Shown: positions 9,490-18,289 of the stretch, in pieces
Layout of the letters: every line of letters starts with the position of its first letter
How positions within the stretch are numbered: the stretch's first letter is position 1
Source: Acetobacteraceae bacterium
GTDB taxonomy: Bacteria > Pseudomonadota > Alphaproteobacteria > Acetobacterales > Acetobacteraceae
Assembly (NCBI GenBank): GCA_031291725.1
Contig: JARLIM010000031.1
Location: 20,433-84,432 of the forward strand
Length of the DNA stretch: 64,000 bases
Direction: 5' to 3'
The notes under the pieces: model-generated
What the model was told of the DNA's origin: nothing
The model's input: only the letters and a program-made list of their open reading frames with translations
Databases searched by the model: none
Translations under genes and position numbers: made by a program

Positions 9490-10029
9490 ATGAGCGGTGA
9501 TGAATCGGTCGCCGTGGTGCTGACGCGCCACGTGCCCCTCGCCAATGTCGTGGCCTTCGAAGCCGTGCTGCACGATCTGCTGCAAATCGCCATCACAGCA
9601 CCCGGCCATTTGGGCGGCGACGTGCTGCGCGGCGCGGAGACGAATGGCGCGCGCAGTTATCACGTCGTCTATCGCTTCCGCGACTCTTTAAGCTTGGCCG
9701 CCTGGGAAACTTCGTTGCCCCGCCTTACTTTGGCCACCCAGGCCAATGCACTGTCCCTGGCGGCCACGCGGCAGGAATTGACCGGGATGGAGGCGTGGTT
9801 TGACGTTCCAAATGACAACCCGCCCGCCCGCTGGAAGATGGTGATTGTCACCTGGATCGGAATCTGGCCGCTGGTTTGCGGCACCATCTGGGCGACCAAC
9901 CCGCTGATCCACACACTGGGCTTCCTGACCCGCAACGCCATCGTGACGGCGCTCGTGGTGCCCTTGATGGCCTATCTCGTCATGCCGCCACTGGCAAAGC
10001 TGGCGTCAGCGTGGTTGAGGCGGAGATAG
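9490..10029 (+). CDS. ABM-like (antibiotic biosynthesis monooxygenase-type) domain protein with C-terminal membrane helices
   Basis: The 179 residues start at the ATG at 9490, preceded by AGGGGAG about nine bases upstream; the frame is open further back but lacks such a site. Residues 1-100 look like a ferredoxin-fold ABM domain (LANVVAFEAVLHDLLQIA, SYHVVYRF). Two hydrophobic helices follow (VIVTWIGIWPLVCGTIWA; NAIVTALVVPLMAYLVM). This ABM-plus-membrane architecture occurs in many proteobacteria as an uncharacterised protein. No heme- or quinone-related partner is adjacent. It converges on the deacylase gene. Confidence 0.65.
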   Translation: MSGDESVAVVLTRHVPLANVVAFEAVLHDLLQIAITAPGHLGGDVLRGAETNGARSYHVVYRFRDSLSLAAWETSLPRLTLATQANALSLAATRQELTGMEAWFDVPNDNPPARWKMVIVTWIGIWPLVCGTIWATNPLIHTLGFLTRNAIVTALVVPLMAYLVMPPLAKLASAWLRRR

Positions 10030-10064
10030 GCGGATGGAGGGAGGCATAGCCGCCCTACGCCGCC

Positions 10065-10994
10065 TCACTCATTCATCAACGCCCGCACATGCGCTGCTGC
10101 ACATGCCGCCAGCGCCTGCAAATCGTAGCCGCCCTCCAACAGAGAGACCAGCCGGCCGCCGCAATGCTTGCGCGCCACGGTGAGCAATTCCGCCGTCAGC
10201 CAGCCGAAATCGGCGGTCTCTACCCGCAATTGCGCCAACGGATCTGCCTTGTGGGCGTCAAAACCCGCCGAGACGATGATCAGTTCAGGGGCGAAGGCAT
10301 CCAAAGCTGGCAGGATTTTCCCCGCCCAGGCGGCGCGGAACTCCACCCCCGTCGCCCCCGGTGCCAGCGTGGCGTTGCAGACATTGCCGCGACCGGTCTC
10401 GTGCACGTCGCCAGTGCCGGGATAGCAGGGAAATTGGTGGGACGAGCCGTAGAACACGCTGTCATCGCACTCGAAAATATCCTGCGATCCATTGCCGTGA
10501 TGCACGTCGAAATCGACGATGGCCACGCGCTTACGGCCCCAATGCGCCTGCGCATGGCGGGCGGCGATGGCGGCGTTGGCAAAAAAGCAGAAACCCATCG
10601 CCTTGGCACGCTCGGCATGATGTCCCGGCGGGCGGGTGGCGGAGAAGGCGGAGCGTGCCCAGCCCTCCATCACCGCATCCACCGCCATCACAGCACCGCC
10701 AGCCGAGCGCAAGGCGGCCTCGGCAGAGCCGCTGCTCATCACCGTATCGCCGTCGATTTCATGGATTTCGCCCTCGGCAGGGTGAATCGACAGAATATGG
10801 TCGATATGCGCCTTGGGGTGCACGCGATGCAGTTGCTCGAACGTCGCCTGCGGTGCCTGTTCGCGCAGCAGCGGGTGGAATTCCTCGGTTTCCAGCGCGC
10901 GCAACACATAGCGCAACCGGTCGGGACATTCAGGGTGCCACATGCCGGTGTCATGGGTGAGACAGGCGGGATGGGTGATCAAGGCAACGCTCAT
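10065..10994 (-). CDS. Histone-deacetylase-family (class II-like) deacylase
   Basis: The 309 residues form a Zn-dependent HDAC/acetylpolyamine amidohydrolase-type enzyme. Seen are the active-site RPPGHHAERAKAMGFC, the metal-ligand segment DFDVHHGNGSQ and the second Asp in SAGFDAHKADPLA. Bacterial members act on acetylated polyamines, lysine or small molecules; the substrate here is unknown. Its start overlaps the stop of the upstream TusA-like gene by 4 bases (ATGA), so the two are translationally coupled, a pairing seen in other alphaproteobacteria from memory. Confidence 0.9.
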   Translation of the reverse strand: MSVALITHPACLTHDTGMWHPECPDRLRYVLRALETEEFHPLLREQAPQATFEQLHRVHPKAHIDHILSIHPAEGEIHEIDGDTVMSSGSAEAALRSAGGAVMAVDAVMEGWARSAFSATRPPGHHAERAKAMGFCFFANAAIAARHAQAHWGRKRVAIVDFDVHHGNGSQDIFECDDSVFYGSSHQFPCYPGTGDVHETGRGNVCNATLAPGATGVEFRAAWAGKILPALDAFAPELIIVSAGFDAHKADPLAQLRVETADFGWLTAELLTVARKHCGGRLVSLLEGGYDLQALAACAAAHVRALMNE

Positions 10995-11227
10995 GCAGAC
11001 TCCGCTTTCTTGCGAATGACGAAGCTGAACACTCCGGCCTCCTCGCTGAAGGCGAGCAATGCATGCCCGGATTCACGACAATAGGCCTGCATATCGGCGA
11101 CGGCAGCACGATCTGTTGCCAGCACGCGCAGGCGCGCACCGGGCTCCAGGCTGCGCAACACCTTGTTGGTGCGCAGCACGGGCAGTGGACAGGTCATCCC
11201 CTTCACATCCAGAACCGTATCAGCCAT
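10991..11227 (-). CDS. TusA-like sulfur carrier protein
   Basis: This small 78-residue protein has the family motif CPLPVLR early on (VKGMTCPLPVLRTNKVLRSL), whose Cys carries persulfide in TusA. The rest follows the two-layer fold, including VLATDRAAVADMQAYCRESGH. TusA proteins relay sulfur for tRNA thiolation, molybdenum cofactor or sulfur oxidation; the specific role is not shown. It is co-transcribed with the HDAC-like gene (4-base overlap). No dsr, tus or moa gene lies next to it. Confidence 0.9.
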   Translation of the reverse strand: MADTVLDVKGMTCPLPVLRTNKVLRSLEPGARLRVLATDRAAVADMQAYCRESGHALLAFSEEAGVFSFVIRKKAESA

Positions 11228-11330
11228 CGCTCACTTCGTCGTTTGCCCCCCGGCTCGATAGTTTGGCCGCCGGATGGCGGTTGAGCAAGCCAGCGCGGCA
11301 CGTCAAAGTGTTGCAATCAGCGGGGTAGCC

Positions 11331-12239
11331 ATGAACCACTATGATTTCCGCATCGGCATCGATCTCGGCGGCACCAAGATCGAATGCATCGCCCTCGACC
11401 GCACCGGCCAGGAAGCCATGCGCCAACGCATCGCCACGCCGAAAGGCTATCGCGCCACATTGGACTCCATCGCCGCTTTGGTGGGCGAGGCCGAGCAGAA
11501 ATGGGGCGGACGGGCCTCGGTTGGCATCGGCATTCCAGGGGTGATCTCGCCAGTGACGGGATTGGTGAAGAACGCCAATTCCATCGCGCTGAATGGCAAC
11601 CGCTTTGACGTCGATCTGGGCGAGAAGCTCGGCCGCACGGTGCGGGTGGCCAATGATGCGAATTGCTTCGCGCTCTCAGAGGCCTCCGACGGTGCGGGGG
11701 CGGGCAATCATGTGGTCTTCGGCGTGATCGTGGGCACTGGCTGCGGCGGCGGCATTGTCGTCGATGGCCGCATCCTTGCGGGCCGCAACGCGGTGGCGGG
11801 CGAATGGGGGCACACACCGCTGCCCTGGCCGAATGCCAGCGAAACACCTGGCACCCAATGTTGGTGCGGTCATCGCAACTGCCTGGAAACCTGGATCGCC
11901 GGACCTTCCCTGGCACGGGATTGCGATGGCGTGGGCGCCACCGACGCCTCGCGGCTGCCCGCCCGCGCGGCGGCTGGCGACGTGGTGGCGCAGGCGGCAT
12001 TGGATCGGCACGCAGACCGGATGGCGCGCGGCCTGGCGGTGATCGTCAATGTGCTCGACCCGGATGTGATCGTGCTGGGCGGCGGATTGTCGAATATGGA
12101 GCATCTCTATAAAGAGCTGCCCAAGCGACTGAAATCCTATGTATTTTCCGATTTTGTCGACACACCGATCGTGCGCAATCTGCACGGCGATTCCTCGGGC
12201 GTGCGCGGGGCGGCGTGGCTGTGGCCGTCACCGACATAA
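11331..12239 (+). CDS. ROK-family sugar kinase (fructokinase / N-acetylhexosamine kinase type)
   Basis: The 302-residue protein begins at ATG 11331 (MNHYDFRIGIDLGGTK), giving the ATP-binding motif DLGGTK near residue 12. Other landmarks are the GIPG segment (GIGIPGVISPVTG), NDANCFALSEA with the catalytic Asp, and the ROK zinc motif CWCGHRNCLETW. A role in phosphorylating a hexose or amino sugar with ATP is expected. The frame is open upstream to 11274, but family alignment favours 11331. Its 3' end overlaps the dinB start by 25 bases. Confidence 0.9.
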   Translation: MNHYDFRIGIDLGGTKIECIALDRTGQEAMRQRIATPKGYRATLDSIAALVGEAEQKWGGRASVGIGIPGVISPVTGLVKNANSIALNGNRFDVDLGEKLGRTVRVANDANCFALSEASDGAGAGNHVVFGVIVGTGCGGGIVVDGRILAGRNAVAGEWGHTPLPWPNASETPGTQCWCGHRNCLETWIAGPSLARDCDGVGATDASRLPARAAAGDVVAQAALDRHADRMARGLAVIVNVLDPDVIVLGGGLSNMEHLYKELPKRLKSYVFSDFVDTPIVRNLHGDSSGVRGAAWLWPSPT

Positions 12240-13483
12240 TCCCCGGCCTCTGTCGCGATTGCGGCGAACGCGCCGGGGCCGGTCCGGTCTGCACCGCCTG
12301 TGGTTCGCGTCGCTTGGTGCGACATCCGCGCATCTTCGACCTCGCCATCGCCCATGTGGATTGCGACGCCTTCTTCGCCAGTTGCGAGAAACGCGACCGC
12401 CCGGAATTGGCGGCAAGCCCGGTGGCGGTGGGCGGCGGGCATCGCGGCGTGGTGGCGGCGGCCTGTTACGTGGCGCGGATGTATGGCGTGCGCAGTGCGA
12501 TGCCGATGTTCAAGGCGCGCGCCGCCTGCCCCGATCTGGTGGTGATCAAGCCGGATTTCGCCAAATACACCCAAGCCTCCCGCCAGATTCGTGCGTTGAT
12601 GCAAGACCTCACGCCATTGGTGCAGCCGCTCTCCATCGACGAGGCTGTGCTCGATCTGCGCGGCACCGAGGCGCTGCACGGGGCACCCCCCGCCGTGATG
12701 CTCGCCCGCTTCGCGCGCCGGGTCGAGGCGGAGGTGGGGGTGACGATTTCCATCGGCCTCGCCCAGAATCGCCTGATGGCCAAGATTGCCGCCGGGCGCG
12801 ACAAACCGCGCGGCTTCTGCGTGATCGGGGACGAGGCGGCGGAGATTCTCGCGCCCGAATCGGTGCGTCGCCTGCCCGGTATCGGCCCGGCGCAGGAGAA
12901 GAAACTCGCCAATCTCGGCATCACCCGGCTCGGCCAATTGCAGGGGCTGAGTGAGCGTGAGGCGCGGCAGATGTTGGGCGAGGATGGCTGGGAGATGTGC
13001 CAACGCGCGCGCGGCATCGACCATCGCCGTGTCGATCCCACCCGTGAGACGAAATCGATCAGTGCCGAGACGACGTTCGACACCGACATCGCCACCCTGC
13101 CCGAGTTGGAGCGCAAGCTGTGGGCATTGTGCGAAAAATTGGGGCGGCGACTGCGCGAGGCTGGATTTGCGGCGGGCGGTGTGTCGCTGAAACTCAAAAC
13201 CGCCAGCTTCGCCAGCCGCACCCGCGCGCAACGCCTGCCCTCACCCACCATCTTGCCCGACCGCCTGTTCGCCGCCGCCCGCACCCTGTTGGCGCGCGAG
13301 ATCGACGGCACGGCCTTTCGCCTGATCGGCATCGGCTCCGCCCCCTTGATGCCGGGCGAGAGTGCCGATCTGCCCAACCTTGCCGACCCGGACAGTCAGA
13401 AAGCGGTGGCCGCCCAGAAGGCGATTGATGTGTTGCGGGCGAAATTTGGCGCGGGAAGTGTGGTGAAGGGGCGCGGGTTGTAG
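12215..13483 (+). CDS. dinB: DNA polymerase IV (Y family) with N-terminal zinc-ribbon-like extension
   Basis: This 422-residue translesion polymerase starts at GTG 12215 inside the ROK gene. Before the catalytic palm there is a Cys-x2-Cys pair twice (CRDCG and CTACG) in the first ~30 residues, a zinc-ribbon-like extension known in alphaproteobacterial DinB. The palm has HVDCDAFFASCEKR and the SIDEA motif with catalytic acids. A helix-hairpin-helix segment (LPGIGPAQEKKLANLGI) and little-finger domain follow. It copies damaged DNA with low fidelity. No LexA-type box was recognised because the start lies within the previous gene. Confidence 0.94.
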   Translation: MAVAVTDIIPGLCRDCGERAGAGPVCTACGSRRLVRHPRIFDLAIAHVDCDAFFASCEKRDRPELAASPVAVGGGHRGVVAAACYVARMYGVRSAMPMFKARAACPDLVVIKPDFAKYTQASRQIRALMQDLTPLVQPLSIDEAVLDLRGTEALHGAPPAVMLARFARRVEAEVGVTISIGLAQNRLMAKIAAGRDKPRGFCVIGDEAAEILAPESVRRLPGIGPAQEKKLANLGITRLGQLQGLSEREARQMLGEDGWEMCQRARGIDHRRVDPTRETKSISAETTFDTDIATLPELERKLWALCEKLGRRLREAGFAAGGVSLKLKTASFASRTRAQRLPSPTILPDRLFAAARTLLAREIDGTAFRLIGIGSAPLMPGESADLPNLADPDSQKAVAAQKAIDVLRAKFGAGSVVKGRGL

Positions 13484-13496
13484 GGCGAGCTGCCTG

Positions 13497-14114
13497 CTAA
13501 GCCACCTCCTGCCGCAATTTCTGCCGCATCGCCTGAGCGAATTCTGTGTAATTTGCACACACCAGCGCGAATGCCCCCTCGCCGCCGACCACCTCGCGCT
13601 CATAGCTGTCGAGCAGGTCCGCCTCCTCGTGCAACACACACAGCCCGTTGATCACCACGCCCGCATCAACCAACCGATCCCGCACCGGCGCCGACTCTGG
13701 CCCGGCATTGTTGCGGCCATCGCCTGCGACGTCGATCATTTGGCGGCTGGATTTTGCCGGCGCATCGGACAGCAGCTTTTCACACATCAACAGCGCCGCC
13801 CCGATGGCGGTGCTGCCCGCCGGGACAATGCGCGGCACATTCTCGACCTGATCGGCAAAATCAGCCAACGCGCGGGGGCTGTCGATGCGCGTCCAATCGG
13901 TGAGCACTTCCCGATCGCCCGGCCCGGACCAAAGCAGCAAACACAGCAAGGCAGCCCCATGCTGACCGCCGAGCAGACCGTTGCTGACCACCTCATCACG
14001 CAATCCGGCCGCCGTGCCGCTGGCGATCAGGCCAAAACTTTCATAGGTGACGGACGCCGAGCCGTCGAACGCCAGGATCAACGCCAAGTCCACGGGTGCA
14101 AGAAGATCAGCCAT
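13497..14114 (-). CDS. DUF1194 (von Willebrand factor A-like) protein
   Basis: The 205 residues start at ATG 14114; the much longer open frame behind it has no coding character. VWA-like landmarks are the MIDAS-related DLALILAFDGSASV, a central TAIGAALLMCEKLL and DVAGDGRNN. DUF1194 proteins occur in alphaproteobacteria, often with a signal peptide; this copy lacks an obvious one. Function is unknown, though VWA domains usually bind metal and protein ligands. It converges with dinB (13-base gap) and diverges from the SlyB-like lipoprotein gene. Confidence 0.8.
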   Translation of the reverse strand: MADLLAPVDLALILAFDGSASVTYESFGLIASGTAAGLRDEVVSNGLLGGQHGAALLCLLLWSGPGDREVLTDWTRIDSPRALADFADQVENVPRIVPAGSTAIGAALLMCEKLLSDAPAKSSRQMIDVAGDGRNNAGPESAPVRDRLVDAGVVINGLCVLHEEADLLDSYEREVVGGEGAFALVCANYTEFAQAMRQKLRQEVA

Positions 14115-14192
14115 GCCACATAATAGCCTGTTTGCAGTGCGACATGCATCCGATCTACAAGCCTTGCACCCTATTCGCTCAACAGGCTGAAC

Positions 14193-14996
14193 ATGCACCT
14201 TGCCCGAAGCCACGCCTTGATGGCGGCTGGCGTGTTGCTGGTCCTTTCCGGCTGCTCGCCCGATATCTCGCCCGACAAATACGCCACCGCCGCCACCCAG
14301 AAGGCCAACAAGGTCGATCAGGGGGTGATTGTCGGTGTGCGTCAGGTCACGGTGACGCTTGATGGCAACACCGGAGCGGTTGCGGGTGCGGCGGCCGGCG
14401 GCGTGGTTGGCAGTCAGATGCCAGGCAGCCAAACCGCCTCCGCCCTGGGCGCTGTTGGTGGCGGCGTGCTGGGCGGATTGCTGGGTTCCTCGGTGGAAAA
14501 AGCCACCGGCGACACCATCGCTTACGAATATATCGTCAGCAAAGCCAATGGCGAATTGGTCAGCGTCACCCAAGCGGACCCGACGCCTTTGGCCATTGGG
14601 CAAAACGTGCTGGTGATCAATGGCGCTCAGGCCCGCGTGGTACCGGATTACACAGTCAAACTGCCGTCCAAAACGCCGGAGAAAGTGGTCGAAAAGCCAA
14701 AGGACAAGCCGAAAGACGCTGATGCCAAACCGGCTGGAGACAAGCCATCGGATGATAAACCGTCGGATGACAAACCGTCGGATGACAAGCCGGTGGACAA
14801 CGTGGTGGTGAACGCTCCGCTCGTGCTGCCCAGCGCGCTTCCGGCGACATCGGAAAAGCCGAAACTGCCGCAAGAAACCTATCCGCCGCCGGTCTCCGCC
14901 GTCGCCCCCTCGCCCAGCCCATCCCCGCCATCACTGCTGGGAATATCCGGCGCGACCACCACTCCCGCCAAGCCCGCCGATTCAACAGATAATTGA
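14193..14996 (+). CDS. SlyB-like glycine-zipper outer-membrane lipoprotein with Lys/Asp/Pro repeat tail
   Basis: The 267 residues have a signal peptide with lipobox (LLVLSGC). A Gly-zipper two-helix membrane domain follows (AVAGAAAGGVVGS ... GGGVLGGLLGSS). A SlyB-like beta segment follows (EYIVSKANGELVSVTQ, IGQNVLVINGAQARVV). The C-terminal third is low complexity: three tandem copies of a KPSDD unit near residues 184-200, then a Pro/Ser-rich tail. SlyB-type lipoproteins support outer-membrane integrity. The charged spacer and Pro-rich tail are unusual for the family and could reach through peptidoglycan. Confidence 0.8.
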   Translation: MHLARSHALMAAGVLLVLSGCSPDISPDKYATAATQKANKVDQGVIVGVRQVTVTLDGNTGAVAGAAAGGVVGSQMPGSQTASALGAVGGGVLGGLLGSSVEKATGDTIAYEYIVSKANGELVSVTQADPTPLAIGQNVLVINGAQARVVPDYTVKLPSKTPEKVVEKPKDKPKDADAKPAGDKPSDDKPSDDKPSDDKPVDNVVVNAPLVLPSALPATSEKPKLPQETYPPPVSAVAPSPSPSPPSLLGISGATTTPAKPADSTDN

Positions 14997-14997
14997 T

Positions 14998-15777
14998 CTA
15001 CCCAACCACCGGGCACCGTCGCCGCTTGCGCGCCGCCACGGCGTAGCCGCCCAAAGCGCGTTCTGGGTCTCGGTTGGGAAGGGCAATTGTGCGGCGATAG
15101 CCTTCCCACTCTGCTGAGCCGAATTCCGCGAGGCTGCATCCGTTCTCCGCCGTATCGAGCACATCGTCGGTGTAGAGCAGGCGTGGCAGCGGTTGCACCT
15201 GCAACAGCGGCAGGCGGGTGGAGATATGCACCGGCACATGGGTGCGCGTGAGACGGAAATTGCTGAACAGCGGACCGAACCAGCGATCCGTCTCCACAAT
15301 CCCCTCATAGGCCACCATCCCACCCGGCATTGGCATGTTGGCGACATTGCGCACCAGCAGGCTCCAGTCCGACGCGGTCTGCGCGATCAACCCGCTGCCG
15401 ATCTGAACAACGCCCGGCTCTGGCATTCTGGTCAGAAAGGGCGGAGCAGAGCCTGCCAGATCGGCGGGGGCGGCGCGATCAAAGGCATCAGACAAGCCCG
15501 GATACGGCTCCAACTCCACCAGTCGCCAGTCCGGCCGTGCCGCATGCGACCAGAAAATATCGTCGCCATCCCACATCAGGCTGAAATCCAGTGGCGGGAA
15601 GACGTAATAGCCAAATGACGATGCCATCACGGCAGCATCACAAAAACGGGCCGCGCGGGTGGGAATCGTGCCACCAGCGGCACGATCGGCGCGCTGCGGT
15701 GGGCGGGCAGTGTCGATCAGACGATGAAAGCGCACCAGCGGTGTGCCGTCCGGCGGCAAAATGAGCGAGGCGGTCAT
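14998..15777 (-). CDS. Uncharacterised protein, possibly DUF6065-like
   Basis: The 259 residues start at ATG 15777 (AAGG nine bases before); a TTG at 15807 is an alternative. The protein is soluble by composition. A segment ASSFGYYVFPPLDFSLMWDG and a later NFRLTRTHVPVHIS with QPLPRLL resemble DUF6065 as I recall it, but this is a weak recognition. No catalytic motif can be named. It lies 78 bases downstream of a 44-residue peptide gene in the same direction, so the two probably form an operon. Confidence 0.55.
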   Translation of the reverse strand: MTASLILPPDGTPLVRFHRLIDTARPPQRADRAAGGTIPTRAARFCDAAVMASSFGYYVFPPLDFSLMWDGDDIFWSHAARPDWRLVELEPYPGLSDAFDRAAPADLAGSAPPFLTRMPEPGVVQIGSGLIAQTASDWSLLVRNVANMPMPGGMVAYEGIVETDRWFGPLFSNFRLTRTHVPVHISTRLPLLQVQPLPRLLYTDDVLDTAENGCSLAEFGSAEWEGYRRTIALPNRDPERALGGYAVAARKRRRCPVVG

Positions 15778-15855
15778 GATCAGCGGCCTTGCGGAAAGAG
15801 GAACCAAAGCCAGCAGTCGGCCCCATACGGGACCGGCTGCTGCAATTTGCTGCGA

Positions 15856-15990
15856 TCAATCCGCCTGCACTGCTTTTTCCGCCGCCTTCCGGCCGAGCTT
15901 GGCACGCGGAATGCGGAACATCGAGCCGCCGGTGTGAACCTCCGGCTGAGCCAGCGTGACAGCGATCACGTTCGATTCCGTGTTGATCAT
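15856..15990 (-). CDS. 44-residue peptide of unknown function
   Basis: A small gene starts at ATG 15990 with a good AAAGGG-type binding site about 12 bases before it. It ends TGA at 15856. The peptide is MINTESNVIAVTLAQPEV, then HTGGSMFRIPRAKLGRK, then AAEKAVQAD. It has no signal peptide or Cys. A Gly-Gly sits near its middle and a basic patch follows. Its location directly before the uncharacterised protein suggests a partner or precursor role, but nothing proves this. A small inverted repeat (CACGC/GCGTG) lies about 40-50 bases before the start codon. Confidence 0.45.
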   Translation of the reverse strand: MINTESNVIAVTLAQPEVHTGGSMFRIPRAKLGRKAAEKAVQAD

Positions 15991-16240
15991 GGAAATTGAC
16001 CCTTTCTTTACTGTTAACAGGAAGATTGATGAATTTTTCACGCTTGGCGTGATGAAGGGATAACGCAGAAACGCGAAATGAATCGCCAAACTGCCCTTCG
16101 CCGTGAACACCCCATGCGGGGGAGGTCACGCCTTAAGATTTGCCATCAGCTGGCCAGAGTCAAGAAATTGTTCCTAGAATCTATGCCAATTTTCCTATTT
16201 TTATCCGCCCAAGCTGTGTGGTGAAGGGAGCGGTAGCGCA

Positions 16241-18289
16241 ATGTCGATCTCTCTGCATGGACTTCGCGGATTTCGGGAAATCTCGTCTTTCGACAACAGT
16301 CTCAGCGTCAGACCCGACGGAACCATGTTGGAGGAAAGCGGCGCACGGCTGCGGTTGGGATTGTTCGGACAGATGAGCGCCACACTCAGAGGCCGCCCCG
16401 TCCCCTTGCCGAAAGTGCGCAAAACCCGTGCATTGCTGGCCATTCTGGCACTGGCCGGTGGACGTCCGGTGCTGCGAGAGCGGATTGCTAACCTGTTGTG
16501 GAGCAAGCGAGAGCGCGAGCAGGCGCGGGCATCACTGCGGCAATGCGTGCATGAATTACAAGAATTTCTCAGCCAATGTGGGCTGTCCAAACTGCGCACC
16601 GGCCGACAGCACATGCTGCTCGACCTCGACCATTTCTGGATCGACGCTGTGGCGCTTGCTGCCGTCAATGCCGGGCGAGCCGAATTGGTGGACCTTACCC
16701 GCAGCAGCTTTCTGGAGGATTTGGCTGGCCTGGATGAGGCGTTCGACAATTGGATCGCCTGCGAGGAGAAGCGGTTGCGTGAGGATGCCATCGCGATGGC
16801 CGGGCTGCTGCTGGACCGGCAAAGCGAGCCGAATGCAATCATCCGCGCCGCCCATCGCCTGCTGGATGTATCACCAGCCAGCGAGAACGGTTGGGCCAGA
16901 CTGATTCAGGCACATCTGGACAATGGCGAACGCAGCGCCGCCGAGGACAGTTTCGCCCGCTGTACCCACGCCCTGGTCGAGCATGCCGGACGCCTGCCGG
17001 CGGCCGAAACGGCTGCCCTGCTGCACACGCCCTCGGCACCGCCGCCCGCCGCTCTAGCGGTTGCAAGCCCCGCACTGCGTCCGCACAGCCGCAATCGCAG
17101 CCCCGGCCTATGGCTCGGCGTCGCGCGATTGCGAACGGGTGAGGATGCATTTGGCAGCATGCTGGCGGCCGACATCGCCGAAGCCGTTGCCGCCAACCTG
17201 GCCTCATTTCGTTGGCTTAACATCATCCCGCCCGCCAACATCGATGAAAATAGCGATGCAAGCTTTGCCGCTGAGGCCGACCTGATGCTCGACGGCGCGC
17301 TGCAATGCCGACACACCCCCGGTAGCGCGCCGGATATCCGCATCTCGCTGCGCCTGCTCGATCTGCGCGCCGGGGGCGAGATGGTCTGGTCACGACGATT
17401 CGAATGCAAAGCAGACGGGGCATCGTTCTGGCAGGACGATCTGGCCTGCGAAATCGCCGCCCAGGTTGAGCCGGAATTGCTGCAACACGAAGCCCGCCGC
17501 GCCGCCCGCCGTCCGGTGCTGGACGCCAGCCCGCGCGAGTTGATGCTGCGCGCAGTGCCGGCGATCTTTCGCTTGGTGGAGCCTGATTACTCCGAAGCCG
17601 GCCTGCTGCTCGCCCGTGCAGCAGCGCAGGCTCCAGACGATGCGGCGATATTGGGATGGTGGGCGAAGTGGCATTTGTTTCTGGTTGGACAAAGCTTCGC
17701 CCACGATCCGCACGGCGCCTGCCTGCGCGCGGGCGAGTTGGCCGAGCGGGCGGTGGCGCTTGATCCTGGCTGTGCGCGCGCCTTGTCGATTGCCGCGCAC
17801 GTGCGAAGCTTCTTGTTGCATAAGGACATCAACGAGACCATCAGCCTGCACGAACGTGCATTGGCACTGAACCCCAGCTTACCCTTCGCCTGGGCGGTCT
17901 CCTGTCTGGCGCTTTCCTATGCCGGTCACCACACGGATGCCCTCAAACATGGTCAGCGCGCCCGCAGCCTGTCCCCCTTTGATCCACACAGCTTCTTCTT
18001 TGATGCTGCTTTGCTGGTGCCGCATTTCGCCATGCGGCAATTCGAGCAAGTGGTCACGGTCGGGCGGCGGGCGATGGCGATCAATCCGGCGATGATCGGG
18101 CCACAAAAGGGCCTGCTGTCAGCCCTCGGCCATCTCGGCCGCCGCGAGGAAGCGGCCGAATTGCTCGCCAAGATGCGACGTCAGGCCCCCAATCTGAATT
18201 TGGAACTTGCCATGCTGCGCTCCCCCCTCAGCCGGCAGGAGGACCGTGACCTCTATGAAAGCGGATTGCGTCTGGCCGGGATGGAGTAA
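16241..18289 (+). CDS. SARP/BTAD-type transcriptional regulator with TolB-like and TPR segments
   Basis: The 682-residue protein resembles large regulators with an OmpR-like winged helix (residues about 45-125, VRKTRALLAILALAGGRPVLRE), a bacterial transcriptional activation domain (about 125-260), a TolB-like middle segment (about 290-400; ADIAEAVAANLASFRWLN) and C-terminal TPR-like helices (about 420-670). Such proteins activate transcription in response to unknown cues. AAGGGAG precedes the ATG. The stop codon TAA is formed by the first three bases of the adjacent repeat element. No regulated cluster is obvious next to it. Confidence 0.82.
   Translation: MSISLHGLRGFREISSFDNSLSVRPDGTMLEESGARLRLGLFGQMSATLRGRPVPLPKVRKTRALLAILALAGGRPVLRERIANLLWSKREREQARASLRQCVHELQEFLSQCGLSKLRTGRQHMLLDLDHFWIDAVALAAVNAGRAELVDLTRSSFLEDLAGLDEAFDNWIACEEKRLREDAIAMAGLLLDRQSEPNAIIRAAHRLLDVSPASENGWARLIQAHLDNGERSAAEDSFARCTHALVEHAGRLPAAETAALLHTPSAPPPAALAVASPALRPHSRNRSPGLWLGVARLRTGEDAFGSMLAADIAEAVAANLASFRWLNIIPPANIDENSDASFAAEADLMLDGALQCRHTPGSAPDIRISLRLLDLRAGGEMVWSRRFECKADGASFWQDDLACEIAAQVEPELLQHEARRAARRPVLDASPRELMLRAVPAIFRLVEPDYSEAGLLLARAAAQAPDDAAILGWWAKWHLFLVGQSFAHDPHGACLRAGELAERAVALDPGCARALSIAAHVRSFLLHKDINETISLHERALALNPSLPFAWAVSCLALSYAGHHTDALKHGQRARSLSPFDPHSFFFDAALLVPHFAMRQFEQVVTVGRRAMAINPAMIGPQKGLLSALGHLGRREEAAELLAKMRRQAPNLNLELAMLRSPLSRQEDRDLYESGLRLAGME

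Noticed and set aside
12137..13231. 364-residue open frame on the minus strand
   Set aside because: It is antisense to dinB, whose catalytic motifs are intact.
14115..14873. Long N-terminal extension of the DUF1194 frame
   Set aside because: It runs through the antisense of the SlyB-like gene with Arg/His-rich non-protein-like residues; ATG 14114 starts the domain cleanly.
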